From: Cryobacterium sp. | Lineage (GTDB): Bacteria; Actinomycetota; Actinomycetes; Actinomycetales; Microbacteriaceae | DNA length: 42,238 nucleotides | NCBI RefSeq assembly: GCF_026786305.1 | Contig: NZ_JAJAYI010000098.1 | Coordinates: 1 to 42,238 of the forward strand | Reading direction: 5' to 3' | Part shown: positions 1 to 8,049 of the stretch, in pieces | Layout: each line of letters opens with the position of its first letter | Position numbering within the stretch: position 1 is the first letter of the stretch | Translations under genes and position numbers: made by a program | Notes under the pieces: generated by a model | Database searches by the model: none | What the model was told of the DNA's origin: nothing | What the model saw: the letters and a program-made list of their open reading frames with translations, nothing else

Positions 1-60
1 CCACCGGCCGCCGCGGGGCCCCCCCCGGGCCCGGCCCACCCCCCGCCGCCCCGGCCCGGG
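1..60. other. Extreme GC-only stretch at the window edge
   Basis: These 60 bases contain no T and only two A; the rest is runs of C and G. It lies just downstream of the pckG stop codon. It could be a GC-rich terminator-like region, but the homopolymer runs look more like an unreliable contig end. No gene is called here. Confidence 0.5.
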
Positions 61-90
61 GTGGTGCGGGGGCCGTCTGCGCTGCAAGAA

Positions 91-1941
91 CTAGTCCTTG
101 AGGTGGTAGCGAACGCTAGCGAGCTCGGCACGGAGCGCCGGCGGTACCTTGTCGCCGAATTTGTCGAAGTATTCCTCGGTGAGGTCGCACTCGGCGAGCC
201 AGCTAGTCTGGTCGATCGCGAACAGCTGGTCCACGGCTTCCTTCGACAGGTCGAGACCGTCGAGGTTCAAGCCGTCTTCGGCCGGGAGCAGGCCGATCGG
301 GGTGTCGACGGCAACGGCTGTTCCCTCGATGCGGCGAATCATCCACTCGAGAACCCGCGAGTTCTCACCGAATCCGGGCCAGATGAAGCCGCCATCGGGG
401 CCCTTGCGGAACCAGTTCACCTGGAAGATGGCCGGGGCGTTCGTGCCGAGTTCCTTGCCAACCTTGAGCCAGTGACCCCAGTAGTCGGCCATGTTGTAGC
501 CGCAGAACGGGAGCATCGCGAACGGGTCGCGGCGCAACTCACCGACGATGCCGTCAGCTGCCGCCGTCTTCTCGGACGAGACGGTGGCTCCCATGAACAC
601 GCCGTGCTTCCAGCTGCGTGCCTGGGCGACCAGTGGAACGTTGGTTGCGCGACGGCCGCCGAACACGATTGCGTCGATCGGCACGCCGCCGGCGGCTTCC
701 CAGTCGTCAGCGATGGACGGGCACTGGGCGGCCGCAACGGTGAAGCGCGAGTTGGGGTGGGCGGCGGTACGGCCGGAGTCGGGCGTCCAGTCCTTGCCCT
801 GCCAGTCGATGAGGTGGGCGGGGGCCTTGTCGGTGAGCCCTTCCCACCAAACATCTCCGTCGTCGCGCAGCGCGACGTTGGTGAAAATTGTGTTGCCCCA
901 CATGGTGGAGACGGCGGTCGGGTTGGTGGTTTCACCTGTTCCGGGGGCAACTCCGAAGAAGCCGGCCTCGGGGTTGATCGCCCAGAGGCGGCCGTCTTCG
1001 CCCTGGCGCAGCCAGGCGATGTCGTCGCCGATGGTCTCGACCTTCCAACCGGGAATGGTCGGGCGCAGCATCGACAGGTTCGTCTTGCCACACGCCGACG
1101 GGAAAGCGGCAGCGACGTGGAACACGCCGCCTTCCGGTGAGATCAGTTTGATGAGCAACATGTGCTCGGCCAGCCAGCCCTCATCACGTCCCATGACGGA
1201 CGCGATGCGCAGCGCGAAGGACTTCTTGGAGAGCAGGGCGTTTCCACCGTAACCGGAGCCGAACGACCAGACCTCGCGCGTGTCGGGAAACTGCACGATG
1301 TACTTCTCGTCGTTGCAGGGCCATTCAACGTCGGGGCGGGTGATGCCGCTGGCGTCGACCAGCGGGTAGCCGACGCTGTGCACGGTGTGCACCCACGGGT
1401 CCCCGGCTTCGATCATGGTCAGCACGGTTTCGCCCATGCGGGTCATAATGCCCATGTTGAGCACCACGTACGGGGAATCGGTGATCTCGACGCCGAGCTG
1501 AGAGATGGGGCCGCCGAGCGGGCCCATCGAGAACGGCACGATGTACATGGTGCGGCCGCGCATGCTGCCGGCAAAGACTCCGCGCAGTTCGGCGCGCATG
1601 GCGGACGGTTCGGCCCAGTTATTGGTGGGGCCGGCATCCGCTTCATCGTTGGAGCAGATGAAGGTGCGGCCCTCGACGCGGGCGACGTCTTTCGGGTTGG
1701 TGCGAGCGAGGAAGCTGTTGGGTCGCCATTCCGGGTTGAGTCGGATCAGCTGGCCGGAGGCGACGAGCAGTTTGGAGAGATTGTTGGCCTCGCGCTTGGA
1801 CCCATCGCACCAGACGATCGCGTCGGGTTCGGTCAGGCGGGCAATCTCATCGACCCAGGCCTGAAGGTTGGGGTCGGTGCTGCCCGTGCGTGACGGGTAG
1901 GCGTCCCCGTTGGTCTTGAGGGAAGAGTTCGTGAGGGTCAT
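91..1941 (-). CDS. pckG: Phosphoenolpyruvate carboxykinase (GTP)
   Basis: The enzyme makes phosphoenolpyruvate from oxaloacetate with GTP, the entry step of gluconeogenesis, in the cytosol. The 616-residue length fits the GTP-dependent family (about 600-620). Visible hallmarks are the P-loop with the reactive cysteine ([13 protein letters not shown]), the GDDIAW metal/nucleotide segment, the FGGRR motif and the C-terminal NWFRKG segment. I chose the ATG at 1941 because GGAAAGG lies just upstream and homologues begin near here; a longer reading frame adds 29 residues with no family similarity. It is transcribed away from the RamB-like regulator at 2123, so the 181 bases between them must carry both promoters. 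Regulation by that neighbour is plausible but inferred. Confidence 0.97.
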   Translation of the reverse strand: MTLTNSSLKTNGDAYPSRTGSTDPNLQAWVDEIARLTEPDAIVWCDGSKREANNLSKLLVASGQLIRLNPEWRPNSFLARTNPKDVARVEGRTFICSNDEADAGPTNNWAEPSAMRAELRGVFAGSMRGRTMYIVPFSMGPLGGPISQLGVEITDSPYVVLNMGIMTRMGETVLTMIEAGDPWVHTVHSVGYPLVDASGITRPDVEWPCNDEKYIVQFPDTREVWSFGSGYGGNALLSKKSFALRIASVMGRDEGWLAEHMLLIKLISPEGGVFHVAAAFPSACGKTNLSMLRPTIPGWKVETIGDDIAWLRQGEDGRLWAINPEAGFFGVAPGTGETTNPTAVSTMWGNTIFTNVALRDDGDVWWEGLTDKAPAHLIDWQGKDWTPDSGRTAAHPNSRFTVAAAQCPSIADDWEAAGGVPIDAIVFGGRRATNVPLVAQARSWKHGVFMGATVSSEKTAAADGIVGELRRDPFAMLPFCGYNMADYWGHWLKVGKELGTNAPAIFQVNWFRKGPDGGFIWPGFGENSRVLEWMIRRIEGTAVAVDTPIGLLPAEDGLNLDGLDLSKEAVDQLFAIDQTSWLAECDLTEEYFDKFGDKVPPALRAELASVRYHLKD

Positions 1942-2122
1942 ATTCTGGCCTTTCCGTAGTGCTCGGGTAGGTGCAAATTCATGGAACGTCGAGCTGCGTT
2001 GCTGTGTGACGACGTTGCGTGCGGCCAAGTTTTTGGTTACAAACCCAGGATGGCCCCGTCTGGCGCGTAGAACTCCCGATATTGCATGTTAAGAAGTGCT
2101 GTTCTTTAGATATTGTTAAGGA
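1942..2122. promoter_or_regulatory. Divergent promoter region pckG / ramB-like
   Basis: This is the 181-base gap between two divergent genes. It is visibly more A/T rich near 2080-2120 than its surroundings. It contains the imperfect inverted repeat TTAAGAA-6-TTCTTTA at 2089-2108 and a TGCAAATT element near 1972, which resembles half of the TTTGCAAA-type sites described for RamB/ScfR proteins. No clear -35/-10 pair was assigned. Confidence 0.4.
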
Positions 2123-3565
2123 ATGTCGCCTCAAGCTTCCGATCTGATCACCCTCGGCCATCGCATCCGTCATTTTCGAAGCGAACGCGGCCTCACCCTC
2201 GACCAGCTCGGCGACCGCGTGAGTCTCGCCGGCAGCCAGCTGTCACTGATCGAGAACGGTCGCCGCGAGCCGAAGCTCTCGACCCTGCAGGACCTCGCGA
2301 CCGCACTGACGGTTGACCTGACCGAGCTGCTGCGCCGGGAGGCGCCGAACAATCGGGCGGCGCTCGAGATCGAATTGGATCGGGCCCAGAAGAACCCGCT
2401 CTACGGGGCGCTCGGCCTGCCGGTGGTCAAGGTGACCAAGGGCATGCCACTGCCGGCCATCGAATCGCTGCTGGGGCTGCACCGCGAGCTTTCCCGCCGA
2501 GCCAGCGAAGCCATCGCAACCCCGGAAGAGGCACGGCGAGCCAACACCGAACTGCGCGAGCGGATGCGCGAGAAAGGCAACTACATCCCAGAGATTGAGG
2601 AGCTCGTCGAGGAACGTGTGCGCGCGAGCGGACATATCTCGGGCGCCCTCACGCACCGTGAGGTGAGCGTTATGGCCGATCAGCTCGGTTTCAGCCTGAT
2701 CTACGTGAACGACCTGCCGCACTCCACCCGATCGGTCATCGACCTCGCCAATGGGCGCATCTACCTGCCTCCGGCCTCGATTCCCGGAGGACACGGCCTG
2801 CGCTCGATGGCCTTGCAGGCGATGGGGCACCGGCTGCTCGGGCACGAACGGCCGGGCAGCTACGCCGAGTTTCTGTGGCAGCGGCTCGAGATCAACTATT
2901 TCGCGGCGGCCTGCTTAATGCCGCGCGAGGCATCCATCGCTTTTCTCGCCAACGCCAAGCAGGAACGCGAGCTGTCGGTGGAGGATTTTCGCGACACGTT
3001 CGGCGTGACCCACGAGGCAGCCGCGCTGCGGCTGACCAACCTCGCCACCTCGCACCTTGATATGACGCTGCATTTTCTGCGGGTCAATGGCGATGGCGCC
3101 CTGCAGAAGGGGTATGAGAACGACGACCTGCCGTTTCCGGTGGACGTCACGGGGTCGATCGAGGGCCAGTACGTCTGCAAGCAGTGGAGCGCGCGCAGCG
3201 CGTTCACCCACAACAACCGCACCACCGAGTTCTATCAATACACCGACACTCCCGCCGGCACGTTCTGGTCGGCGACCCAGACGGGCTCAACGGATGCCGG
3301 TGAGTTTTCGATCAGCGTGGGCGTGCCGTTTGCGCAGGCGAAGTGGTTTCGCGGGCGGGAGACCACCCAGCGCACGGTATCGCGCTGCCCGGACGAGTCG
3401 TGCTGCCGTCGCCCTGACGCGGATGCCGCGGCGCGCTGGGCCGGACGGGCCTGGCCGAGCGCCCGGCTGCACGCGCACGTGCTGTCGCCGCTGCCGTCGG
3501 GCACCTTTCCCGGCGTGGACGACTCCGAGGTGTACGCGTTTCTGGAGGCACACGCGGCGGAGTAG
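2123..3565 (+). CDS. ramB: RamB/ScfR-like XRE-family regulator
   Basis: This is a cytosolic DNA-binding regulator of 480 residues, the usual size for the RamB/ScfR (short-chain fatty acyl responsive) group. An N-terminal Cro/C1 helix-turn-helix spans about residues 10-65 (SLAGSQLSLIENGRREP). A central IrrE/ImmA-like domain lies around residues 190-310, with a degenerate metal motif (GHRLLGHE in place of HExxH). A C-terminal DUF2083-type domain carries a CPDESCC cluster. In Corynebacterium, RamB controls acetate and glyoxylate-cycle genes through TTTGCAAA-like sites. The gene is divergent from pckG, which suggests control of gluconeogenic or acetate carbon flow (inference). AAGGA sits directly against the ATG with no spacer, so leaderless translation is possible. 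Confidence 0.9.
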   Translation: MSPQASDLITLGHRIRHFRSERGLTLDQLGDRVSLAGSQLSLIENGRREPKLSTLQDLATALTVDLTELLRREAPNNRAALEIELDRAQKNPLYGALGLPVVKVTKGMPLPAIESLLGLHRELSRRASEAIATPEEARRANTELRERMREKGNYIPEIEELVEERVRASGHISGALTHREVSVMADQLGFSLIYVNDLPHSTRSVIDLANGRIYLPPASIPGGHGLRSMALQAMGHRLLGHERPGSYAEFLWQRLEINYFAAACLMPREASIAFLANAKQERELSVEDFRDTFGVTHEAAALRLTNLATSHLDMTLHFLRVNGDGALQKGYENDDLPFPVDVTGSIEGQYVCKQWSARSAFTHNNRTTEFYQYTDTPAGTFWSATQTGSTDAGEFSISVGVPFAQAKWFRGRETTQRTVSRCPDESCCRRPDADAAARWAGRAWPSARLHAHVLSPLPSGTFPGVDDSEVYAFLEAHAAE

Positions 3566-3574
3566 CATTCAGCG

Positions 3575-3817
3575 CACGTGCAGCGACGCGGCAATGAGCG
3601 TGTCCGCTGCAGCCACGATAGGTATCGTCGGTAAACCACTCGCACAGAAAACACACACGGACAGCAGCCTGCCCCGGGGCGTAGCAACCATCTCGGCAGC
3701 GCGCTGGATTCCCTGCATCCAGAAGAGCTGATGGTGCTCAAGCACCGCCAGGAGCAGGGACTCCTGAGACGGGACCAGCGTGGACAACTTCGTCAGCGAG
3801 AGGCCCGCTTCGACCCG
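3575..3817 (-). pseudogene. TetR-family regulator remnant
   Basis: On the minus strand the translation reads AGLSLTKLSTLVPSQESLL followed by AVLEHHQLFWMQGIQRA. This matches the recognition helix and helices 4-5 of TetR proteins (typically ...TKLYxxFPSKExLLxAVLE...). A frameshift near 3640 is needed to continue into EWFTDDTYRGC, which resembles the usual EWF...F.GC segment after helix 5. The first helices and the C-terminal half are missing. It diverges from the hydrolase remnant at 3818, so the pair appears to be a dead regulator/target-gene cassette. The surviving open frame of 108 codons (3569-3895) is an accident that runs into the antisense of the hydrolase. Confidence 0.7.
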
Positions 3818-4015
3818 CAACTGGTCCATGGAACCGGGCCGGCGGTCATGCTCGTGCACGGCTTTCCGCTCGACGGCCACTCCTGAAAGAAGCAATCAGC
3901 CGCGCTCTTCGACCAAGGTACCGCGTCATCGCCTCCGACCGTCTTGATCATGCACGGCATGCTTTGGACCCACCCTGCCGGAGTCAACGGCCTGATCTCA
4001 TTCCTCTCGCGGTAA
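3818..4015 (+). pseudogene. Alpha/beta hydrolase (haloperoxidase-like) remnant
   Basis: The plus strand encodes HGTGPAVMLVHGFPLDGHS, the oxyanion-hole strand of a chloroperoxidase-type alpha/beta hydrolase. The expected Trp codon after HS is TGA at 3884. The frame resumes as KKQSAALFDQG and then, after a one-base frameshift near 3920, as YRVIASDR. Directly after this comes the C-terminal end in a shifted frame: HGMLWTHPAGVNGLISFLSR and a TAA at 4013-4015, matching the family's PHG...TH...VN..L..FL ending. The middle of the gene, including the nucleophile elbow, is deleted. Three kinds of lesion (nonsense, frameshift, deletion) make this a real pseudogene. Confidence 0.75.
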
Positions 4016-4147
4016 CTCCTCCCCCGCCTCGGCATCCGTTGAGCCCCACTCATCGGATGCCGAGGCATCCGTGATGTCGCGCCCGATAACGGGTACCACC
4101 GCGGCCCGTTGCGCCGCCGACGATGCCGCTTCATGCACCGACTGTCG

Positions 4148-4777
4148 CTACCGCTCGGAGGGTGCCAGGGCGCCCTCGGACAGGGCGAGTTCGTGCTCGA
4201 CGATGGTGCGCACGAGGGGGCGCTGGGTGCGCGCGTCGCCGTACCGCACGGTGGCGTGGGCGGTGAGGCCGTCGATGATTCCGAGCAGCTGCCAGGCCAC
4301 AGCGGGCGCGTCGTTGACCACGAATTCGCCGCGAGCCCTCCCCTCGTGCAGCCGGGCGACCAGAAAGCTCTGCCAGGCATCCATTTGGCGGCCCACTTCC
4401 GCGGCGAGGGCCGGGTTGCGTCGGCCGAGGCTCCAGGCGTCGAGCCAGATCGCGGTGACCGCGTTGCGTTCCGGGCCGAGCAGGGTGTCAATCAGGGCAC
4501 CGAGGGCCTGCACCGACGTGGGACATTCCGCGAGTTCGGCGGCCACCTCGTCGATCTCAGCCGCCACGATCGCGCCGAACGTGCCCGCGACCAGCACGTT
4601 CATGCTGGGCTGGTAGTGCGCGATCAGGGCAGGGGTCACCCCGACCCGGGCGGCGACGGCACGCACCGTGACGGCAGCAAGCCCCTCGGTCAGGGCGATT
4701 TGGCTGGCGGCCAACGCGATTTCCGCGGCCCGCTCGGCGGGGGACTTGCGCCGGTTGCGCAGGGAAAGTGTTGACAT
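4148..4777 (-). CDS. TetR-family regulator, divergent from aguBA
   Basis: This is a 209-residue TetR regulator. The helix-turn-helix lies at about residues 15-60 (VTVRAVAARVGVTPALIAHYQPS), and a BetI-like ligand-binding C-terminal domain follows. The ATG at 4777 follows GGGG and gives a normal-length protein; longer frames enter the intergenic operator. The gene is divergent from aguB-aguA with 72 bases between the start codons. The gap holds a perfect palindrome that is the best candidate operator. In Pseudomonas a TetR protein, AguR, represses aguBA and responds to agmatine or N-carbamoylputrescine. An equivalent role here follows from position and is not shown by sequence identity. Confidence 0.9.
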   Translation of the reverse strand: MSTLSLRNRRKSPAERAAEIALAASQIALTEGLAAVTVRAVAARVGVTPALIAHYQPSMNVLVAGTFGAIVAAEIDEVAAELAECPTSVQALGALIDTLLGPERNAVTAIWLDAWSLGRRNPALAAEVGRQMDAWQSFLVARLHEGRARGEFVVNDAPAVAWQLLGIIDGLTAHATVRYGDARTQRPLVRTIVEHELALSEGALAPSER

Positions 4778-4797
4778 GGGACCCCAGTGTATATACT
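4771..4797 (+). promoter_or_regulatory. Possible promoter for aguBA
   Basis: TTGACA (4771-4776) and TATACT (4792-4797) are separated by 15 bases, shorter than the usual 17. The -35 overlaps the start codon of the divergent TetR gene. The palindrome at 4812-4827 would fall near the transcription start, a normal place for repressor binding. Confidence 0.35.
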
Positions 4798-4811
4798 TTG
4801 ATTTCAGGTTG

Positions 4812-4827
4812 TTGATCATCTGATCAA
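4812..4827. promoter_or_regulatory. Palindromic operator TTGATCA-TC-TGATCAA
   Basis: This is a perfect 7-base inverted repeat with a 2-base centre in the gap between the TetR gene and aguB. It fits the size expected for a TetR dimer and lies between the aguB -10 candidate and its ribosome binding site. Confidence 0.65.
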
Positions 4828-4849
4828 TAAGAGTCCTGAGGAGAACACC

Positions 4850-5830
4850 GTGCGCCTGATCGAGGCCCCGTCCAGTCCCCCCTCGCCCACCCGGGTGCGC
4901 GAGCCCACCCGCCTCCCCCTGCGCGTCGGCCTCGTGCAGCATCGCTGGCACGCCGATGCGGCGACGCTTGAGGCCGAGTTGGCCGACGGCATCCGTGTGG
5001 CGGCTGAGGCCGGTGCTCGCATCGTTTTTCTGGCCGAATTGACCCTGAGCAAGTACCCGGGCAACGTGCGGGCCACCGGAACGCCCAAATCGGATGCCGA
5101 GCCCCTCACGACCGGCCCCACCTTCGCCTTCGCGGCCGCACAGGCCCGGCTGCACAACGTGATCGTGCACGCCTCGCTGTTCGAGAAGCCGACCGACGAC
5201 GATGAGCCACTCGATGGGCGCGGCTACAACACGGCCATTCTGGTATCGCCGACCAGCGATCTGCTCGGCCGCACCCGCAAGACCCACATTCCGATCAGTG
5301 CCGGCTACCACGAAGACACCTACTTTCGGCCGGGGCCCGCCAAGAACGCCTACCCGGTCTATACCGTCGCCGGCGCACGCCTCGGACTGCCAACGTGCTG
5401 GGACGAGTGGTTTCCCGAAGTCTCCCGCCTGTACGGGCTCGGCGGCGCCGAAATTCTGGCCTACCCGACCGCGATCGGTTCGGAACCCCTGTTTCCCGAC
5501 TTTGACACCCAGCCGATCTGGCAGCAGGTCGTCGTGGCCAACGGCATCACGAGCGGGCTGTTCATGGTCGTGCCGAACCGGCACGGCGACGAGGGTGACC
5601 TCACCTTCTACGGTTCGTCGTTCATCTCCGATCCGTTTGGACGCATACTCGTGCAGGCGCCACGCGACGAATCCGTGGCGCTCGTGGCCGATCTCGATCT
5701 GGTCCAGCGTGAAGAGTGGCTCAGCCTGTTTCCTTTCCTGGTGACTCGCCGGCCCGACAGCTACACGCCTCTGACGATGGCGGTCGACCCGGAGCATCCG
5801 TTCGGTGCAGCGGCGACGGAGCAGGCATGA
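4850..5830 (+). CDS. aguB: N-carbamoylputrescine amidase (nitrilase family)
   Basis: This cytosolic enzyme hydrolyses N-carbamoylputrescine to putrescine, CO2 and ammonia, the second step of agmatine use. The catalytic Glu-Lys-Cys triad of carbon-nitrogen hydrolases is visible: Glu63 (FLAEL), Lys144 (RKTHIP) and Cys183 (PTCWDEWFPE). The WDxWFPE form is typical of AguB rather than of other nitrilases. At 326 residues it is somewhat longer than the usual 290-300, because about 25 proline-rich residues precede the domain. The GTG start at 4850 is supported by CTGAGGAGAA just upstream. The stop overlaps the aguA start by 4 bases (ATGA), so the two are translationally coupled. Confidence 0.95.
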   Translation: MRLIEAPSSPPSPTRVREPTRLPLRVGLVQHRWHADAATLEAELADGIRVAAEAGARIVFLAELTLSKYPGNVRATGTPKSDAEPLTTGPTFAFAAAQARLHNVIVHASLFEKPTDDDEPLDGRGYNTAILVSPTSDLLGRTRKTHIPISAGYHEDTYFRPGPAKNAYPVYTVAGARLGLPTCWDEWFPEVSRLYGLGGAEILAYPTAIGSEPLFPDFDTQPIWQQVVVANGITSGLFMVVPNRHGDEGDLTFYGSSFISDPFGRILVQAPRDESVALVADLDLVQREEWLSLFPFLVTRRPDSYTPLTMAVDPEHPFGAAATEQA

Positions 5831-6855
5831 CCTGGCTCATGCCGGCGGAAACCGCGCAGCAGGATCGGGCCTGGATGGCGTTTCCGACCGGCGGTTACAC
5901 CCTCGGCGATACCGCCGAGTCGGCCCACGAGGCCCGTCACACCTGGGCCACCGTCGCGCACGCCATCTCCGACTTTGAGCCCGTGACCATGGTCGTCGAC
6001 CCGACTGCCCGCGCCGTCGCCGCCCGCTATCTGGGCAGCGAGATAGAAATCGTTGAAGCACCATTGAACGACAGCTGGATGCGGGACATCGGCCCGAGCT
6101 TTGTGCACGACGAGGCGGGCCGCCTTGGCGCAGTGGATTGGACCTTCAACGGCTGGGGGGACCAGGACTGGGCCACCTGGGATCACGATGCGAAGGTCGG
6201 ACTTCTCGTAGCGGAGGCAGCCGGTGCGGCCGTCGTCTCGTCGCCGCTCGTGAACGAGGGCGGCGGCATTCACGTCGACGGCGAGGGAACCGTGCTGGCG
6301 ACACGCAGCGTGCAACTCGATCCCAAACGCAACCCCCGGGCCACGCCCGCTTCAGTCGAGGCGGAATTGCGGCGTACGATCGGTGCGGAGCACGTCGTCT
6401 GGTTGCCGCGCGGCCTCACCCGTGACCAAGGACGCTTTGGCACCGGCGGGCATGTCGACATGGTTGCCGCGTTGCCGTCGCCGGGCACGATTCTGTTGCA
6501 CGCGCAGAATGATCCGGGGCATCCCGACTACCCGCTCACCCGACAATTTCGCGCGCTACTGGCCGACGCGCACGATGCGGCCGGGCGATCGTTCACGATC
6601 ATCGATCTGCCGGCGCCGGCAACGCTGCGCGACGACGAGGGGTTTGTGGATTACAACTACATCAACCATCTCGTCGTCAACGGCGGCGTCATCGCCGGCA
6701 GCTTCGGCGAGGATCGGGCGGATGCCCTGGCCCGCGACGTGCTCGCCACGGCGTACCCGGGGCGGCGCGTGGTCTCGGTCGACGCACGGCCGCTGTTCGC
6801 GCGCGGGGGTGGCATCCACTGCATCACGCAGCAGCAGCTGTCAGCGCCGCCCTGA
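5827..6855 (+). CDS. aguA: Agmatine deiminase
   Basis: This enzyme deiminates agmatine to N-carbamoylputrescine and ammonia, feeding AguB. It belongs to the guanidino-group modifying (pentein) superfamily and has a normal length of 342 residues. Family motifs are DSWMRDIGP near residue 79, NEGGGIHVDGEG in the middle, the catalytic-His segment GTGGHVDM, and the nucleophile Cys332 in GGGIHCITQQ. The ATG at 5827 overlaps the aguB stop. The next gene is on the other strand and its stop lies only 4 bases away, so transcription converges here. Confidence 0.96.
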   Translation: MTWLMPAETAQQDRAWMAFPTGGYTLGDTAESAHEARHTWATVAHAISDFEPVTMVVDPTARAVAARYLGSEIEIVEAPLNDSWMRDIGPSFVHDEAGRLGAVDWTFNGWGDQDWATWDHDAKVGLLVAEAAGAAVVSSPLVNEGGGIHVDGEGTVLATRSVQLDPKRNPRATPASVEAELRRTIGAEHVVWLPRGLTRDQGRFGTGGHVDMVAALPSPGTILLHAQNDPGHPDYPLTRQFRALLADAHDAAGRSFTIIDLPAPATLRDDEGFVDYNYINHLVVNGGVIAGSFGEDRADALARDVLATAYPGRRVVSVDARPLFARGGGIHCITQQQLSAPP

Positions 6856-6859
6856 TCGG

Positions 6860-7159
6860 TCAGCCGGCTGCGGCAACCCGACGATTATGCCAGGCACGAA
6901 TAACAAGGAACGGCACGAGCACGGCCGCGATCAACAGCGCAAAGGCCCATGCGCCGATGTCTGGCGTCATGATGTTCGCACCCCAGATGACGAACGCGAT
7001 GGCAGCGACGTTCAGGAGAACGGATGCGCGCGGCCGGCTCGGCGGATTGGCGAACAGGGGCAGCGGCGCCGTGGGATTGGCCCAGGCGAGGCGGAGAACG
7101 TAGAAGACGCCGCAGACGAAGCCGGCCAGAACGAGAATCGCGCCGAATATCACTGCCAT
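6860..7159 (-). CDS. Small membrane protein of unknown function
   Basis: A 99-residue protein with three likely membrane helices: MAVIFGAILVLAGFVCGVFY at the N-terminus, VLLNVAAIAFVIWGA in the middle and WAFALLIAAVLVPFLVI near the end, followed by an Arg/His-rich tail. I do not recognise the family. The ATG at 7159 is preferred over one 7 codons upstream because it begins the first hydrophobic helix; AGGGAG lies about 12 bases upstream. It follows the SDR gene on the same strand with a 43-base gap and could be the last gene of that unit. Confidence 0.7.
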   Translation of the reverse strand: MAVIFGAILVLAGFVCGVFYVLRLAWANPTAPLPLFANPPSRPRASVLLNVAAIAFVIWGANIMTPDIGAWAFALLIAAVLVPFLVIRAWHNRRVAAAG

Positions 7160-7202
7160 GCGGTGGTGCTCCCTGATCAATCGTTACGTCGACCCTACAG
7201 TC

Positions 7203-7985
7203 CTACTTCGGCTGCATCCGGATCGCACCGTCAAGACGGATAGTTTCGCCATTGAGCATGGGATTCTCGATAATATGCCGCACCAGGAATGCGAACTCTT
7301 TCGGGTCGCCAAGCCGGGACGGATGCGGCACTTGGGCGCCCAGGGAGTCCCGCACCGGCTGCGGCAGCCCCTGCAGCATGGGTGTGTCGAAGATGCCGGG
7401 TGCAATCGACATGACCCGAATCAGACTCTGCGCGAACTCGCGAGCGAGCGGCAGGGTCATCGCGGCGACGCCACCCTTGGAGGCGGCGTAGGCCGCCTGC
7501 CCGATCTGCCCGTCGAATGCAGCGACCGAGGCGGTGTTGACGATGACCCCGCGTTCGGCGCCGCCCTGGCGGTCAGCGTCGCCCACGGGGTCGGTGCGCT
7601 GCATCGCGGCGGCGGCCAGCCGCACGACGTTGAAGGTGCCCACGAGGTTGATGCGAATCGCGCGTTCGAACTCCTTGAGCGGCAGCGGCCCATCGCGGCC
7701 GACCGTGCGAGCACCCGGCGCGATGCCGGCACAGTTGATCACGATGCGGAGCGGCGCTCGAGTCACCGCGGCGTCGACGGCGGTCTGCACGTCGCCGGCG
7801 CTCGTCACATCGCCGGCCACGAACCGGGCCCGGCCGCCGAGCGCGGCGGCGATCTCCTCGCCGGGAGCGCCCGGCAGATCCAGCAACACAACGGATGCCC
7901 CGGCTTCGTGCAGCGAGCGAACGCACGCCAGGCCGAGGCCGGAAGCGCCTCCGGTGATGAGGGCGGAGCTTCCGTCAATTCGCAT
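7203..7985 (-). CDS. SDR-family 3-hydroxyacyl-CoA dehydrogenase-like
   Basis: A 260-residue short-chain dehydrogenase. It shows the nucleotide-binding TGGASGLG (residues 11-18), the NCAG motif (84-87) and the catalytic Ser153, Tyr166 and Lys170 (YAASK). The overall pattern, including the C-terminal APGIFDTPML...ENPMLNGETIRLDG, matches type II 3-hydroxyacyl-CoA dehydrogenases (HSD17B10-like), which oxidise 3-hydroxyacyl-CoA with NAD+. The thiolase gene lies 64 bases upstream on the same strand. Together they would carry out the last two steps of a beta-oxidation cycle; the substrate chain cannot be read from the sequence. Confidence 0.88.
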   Translation of the reverse strand: MRIDGSSALITGGASGLGLACVRSLHEAGASVVLLDLPGAPGEEIAAALGGRARFVAGDVTSAGDVQTAVDAAVTRAPLRIVINCAGIAPGARTVGRDGPLPLKEFERAIRINLVGTFNVVRLAAAAMQRTDPVGDADRQGGAERGVIVNTASVAAFDGQIGQAAYAASKGGVAAMTLPLAREFAQSLIRVMSIAPGIFDTPMLQGLPQPVRDSLGAQVPHPSRLGDPKEFAFLVRHIIENPMLNGETIRLDGAIRMQPK

Positions 7986-8049
7986 CAGAACCTCCCAAAT
8001 ACAGTCGAGAAACGCACGCGCCCGCGCAGCATCAGTGCCAAATCACGCA

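Noticed and set aside
417-1091. Antisense and alternative-frame open frames throughout the window
   Set aside because: High GC content creates many long shadow frames; only those with family motifs or coding-like composition were kept.
61-1140. Long plus-strand open frame of 359 codons
   Set aside because: It is antisense to pckG in a high-GC gene and has no family-like sequence.
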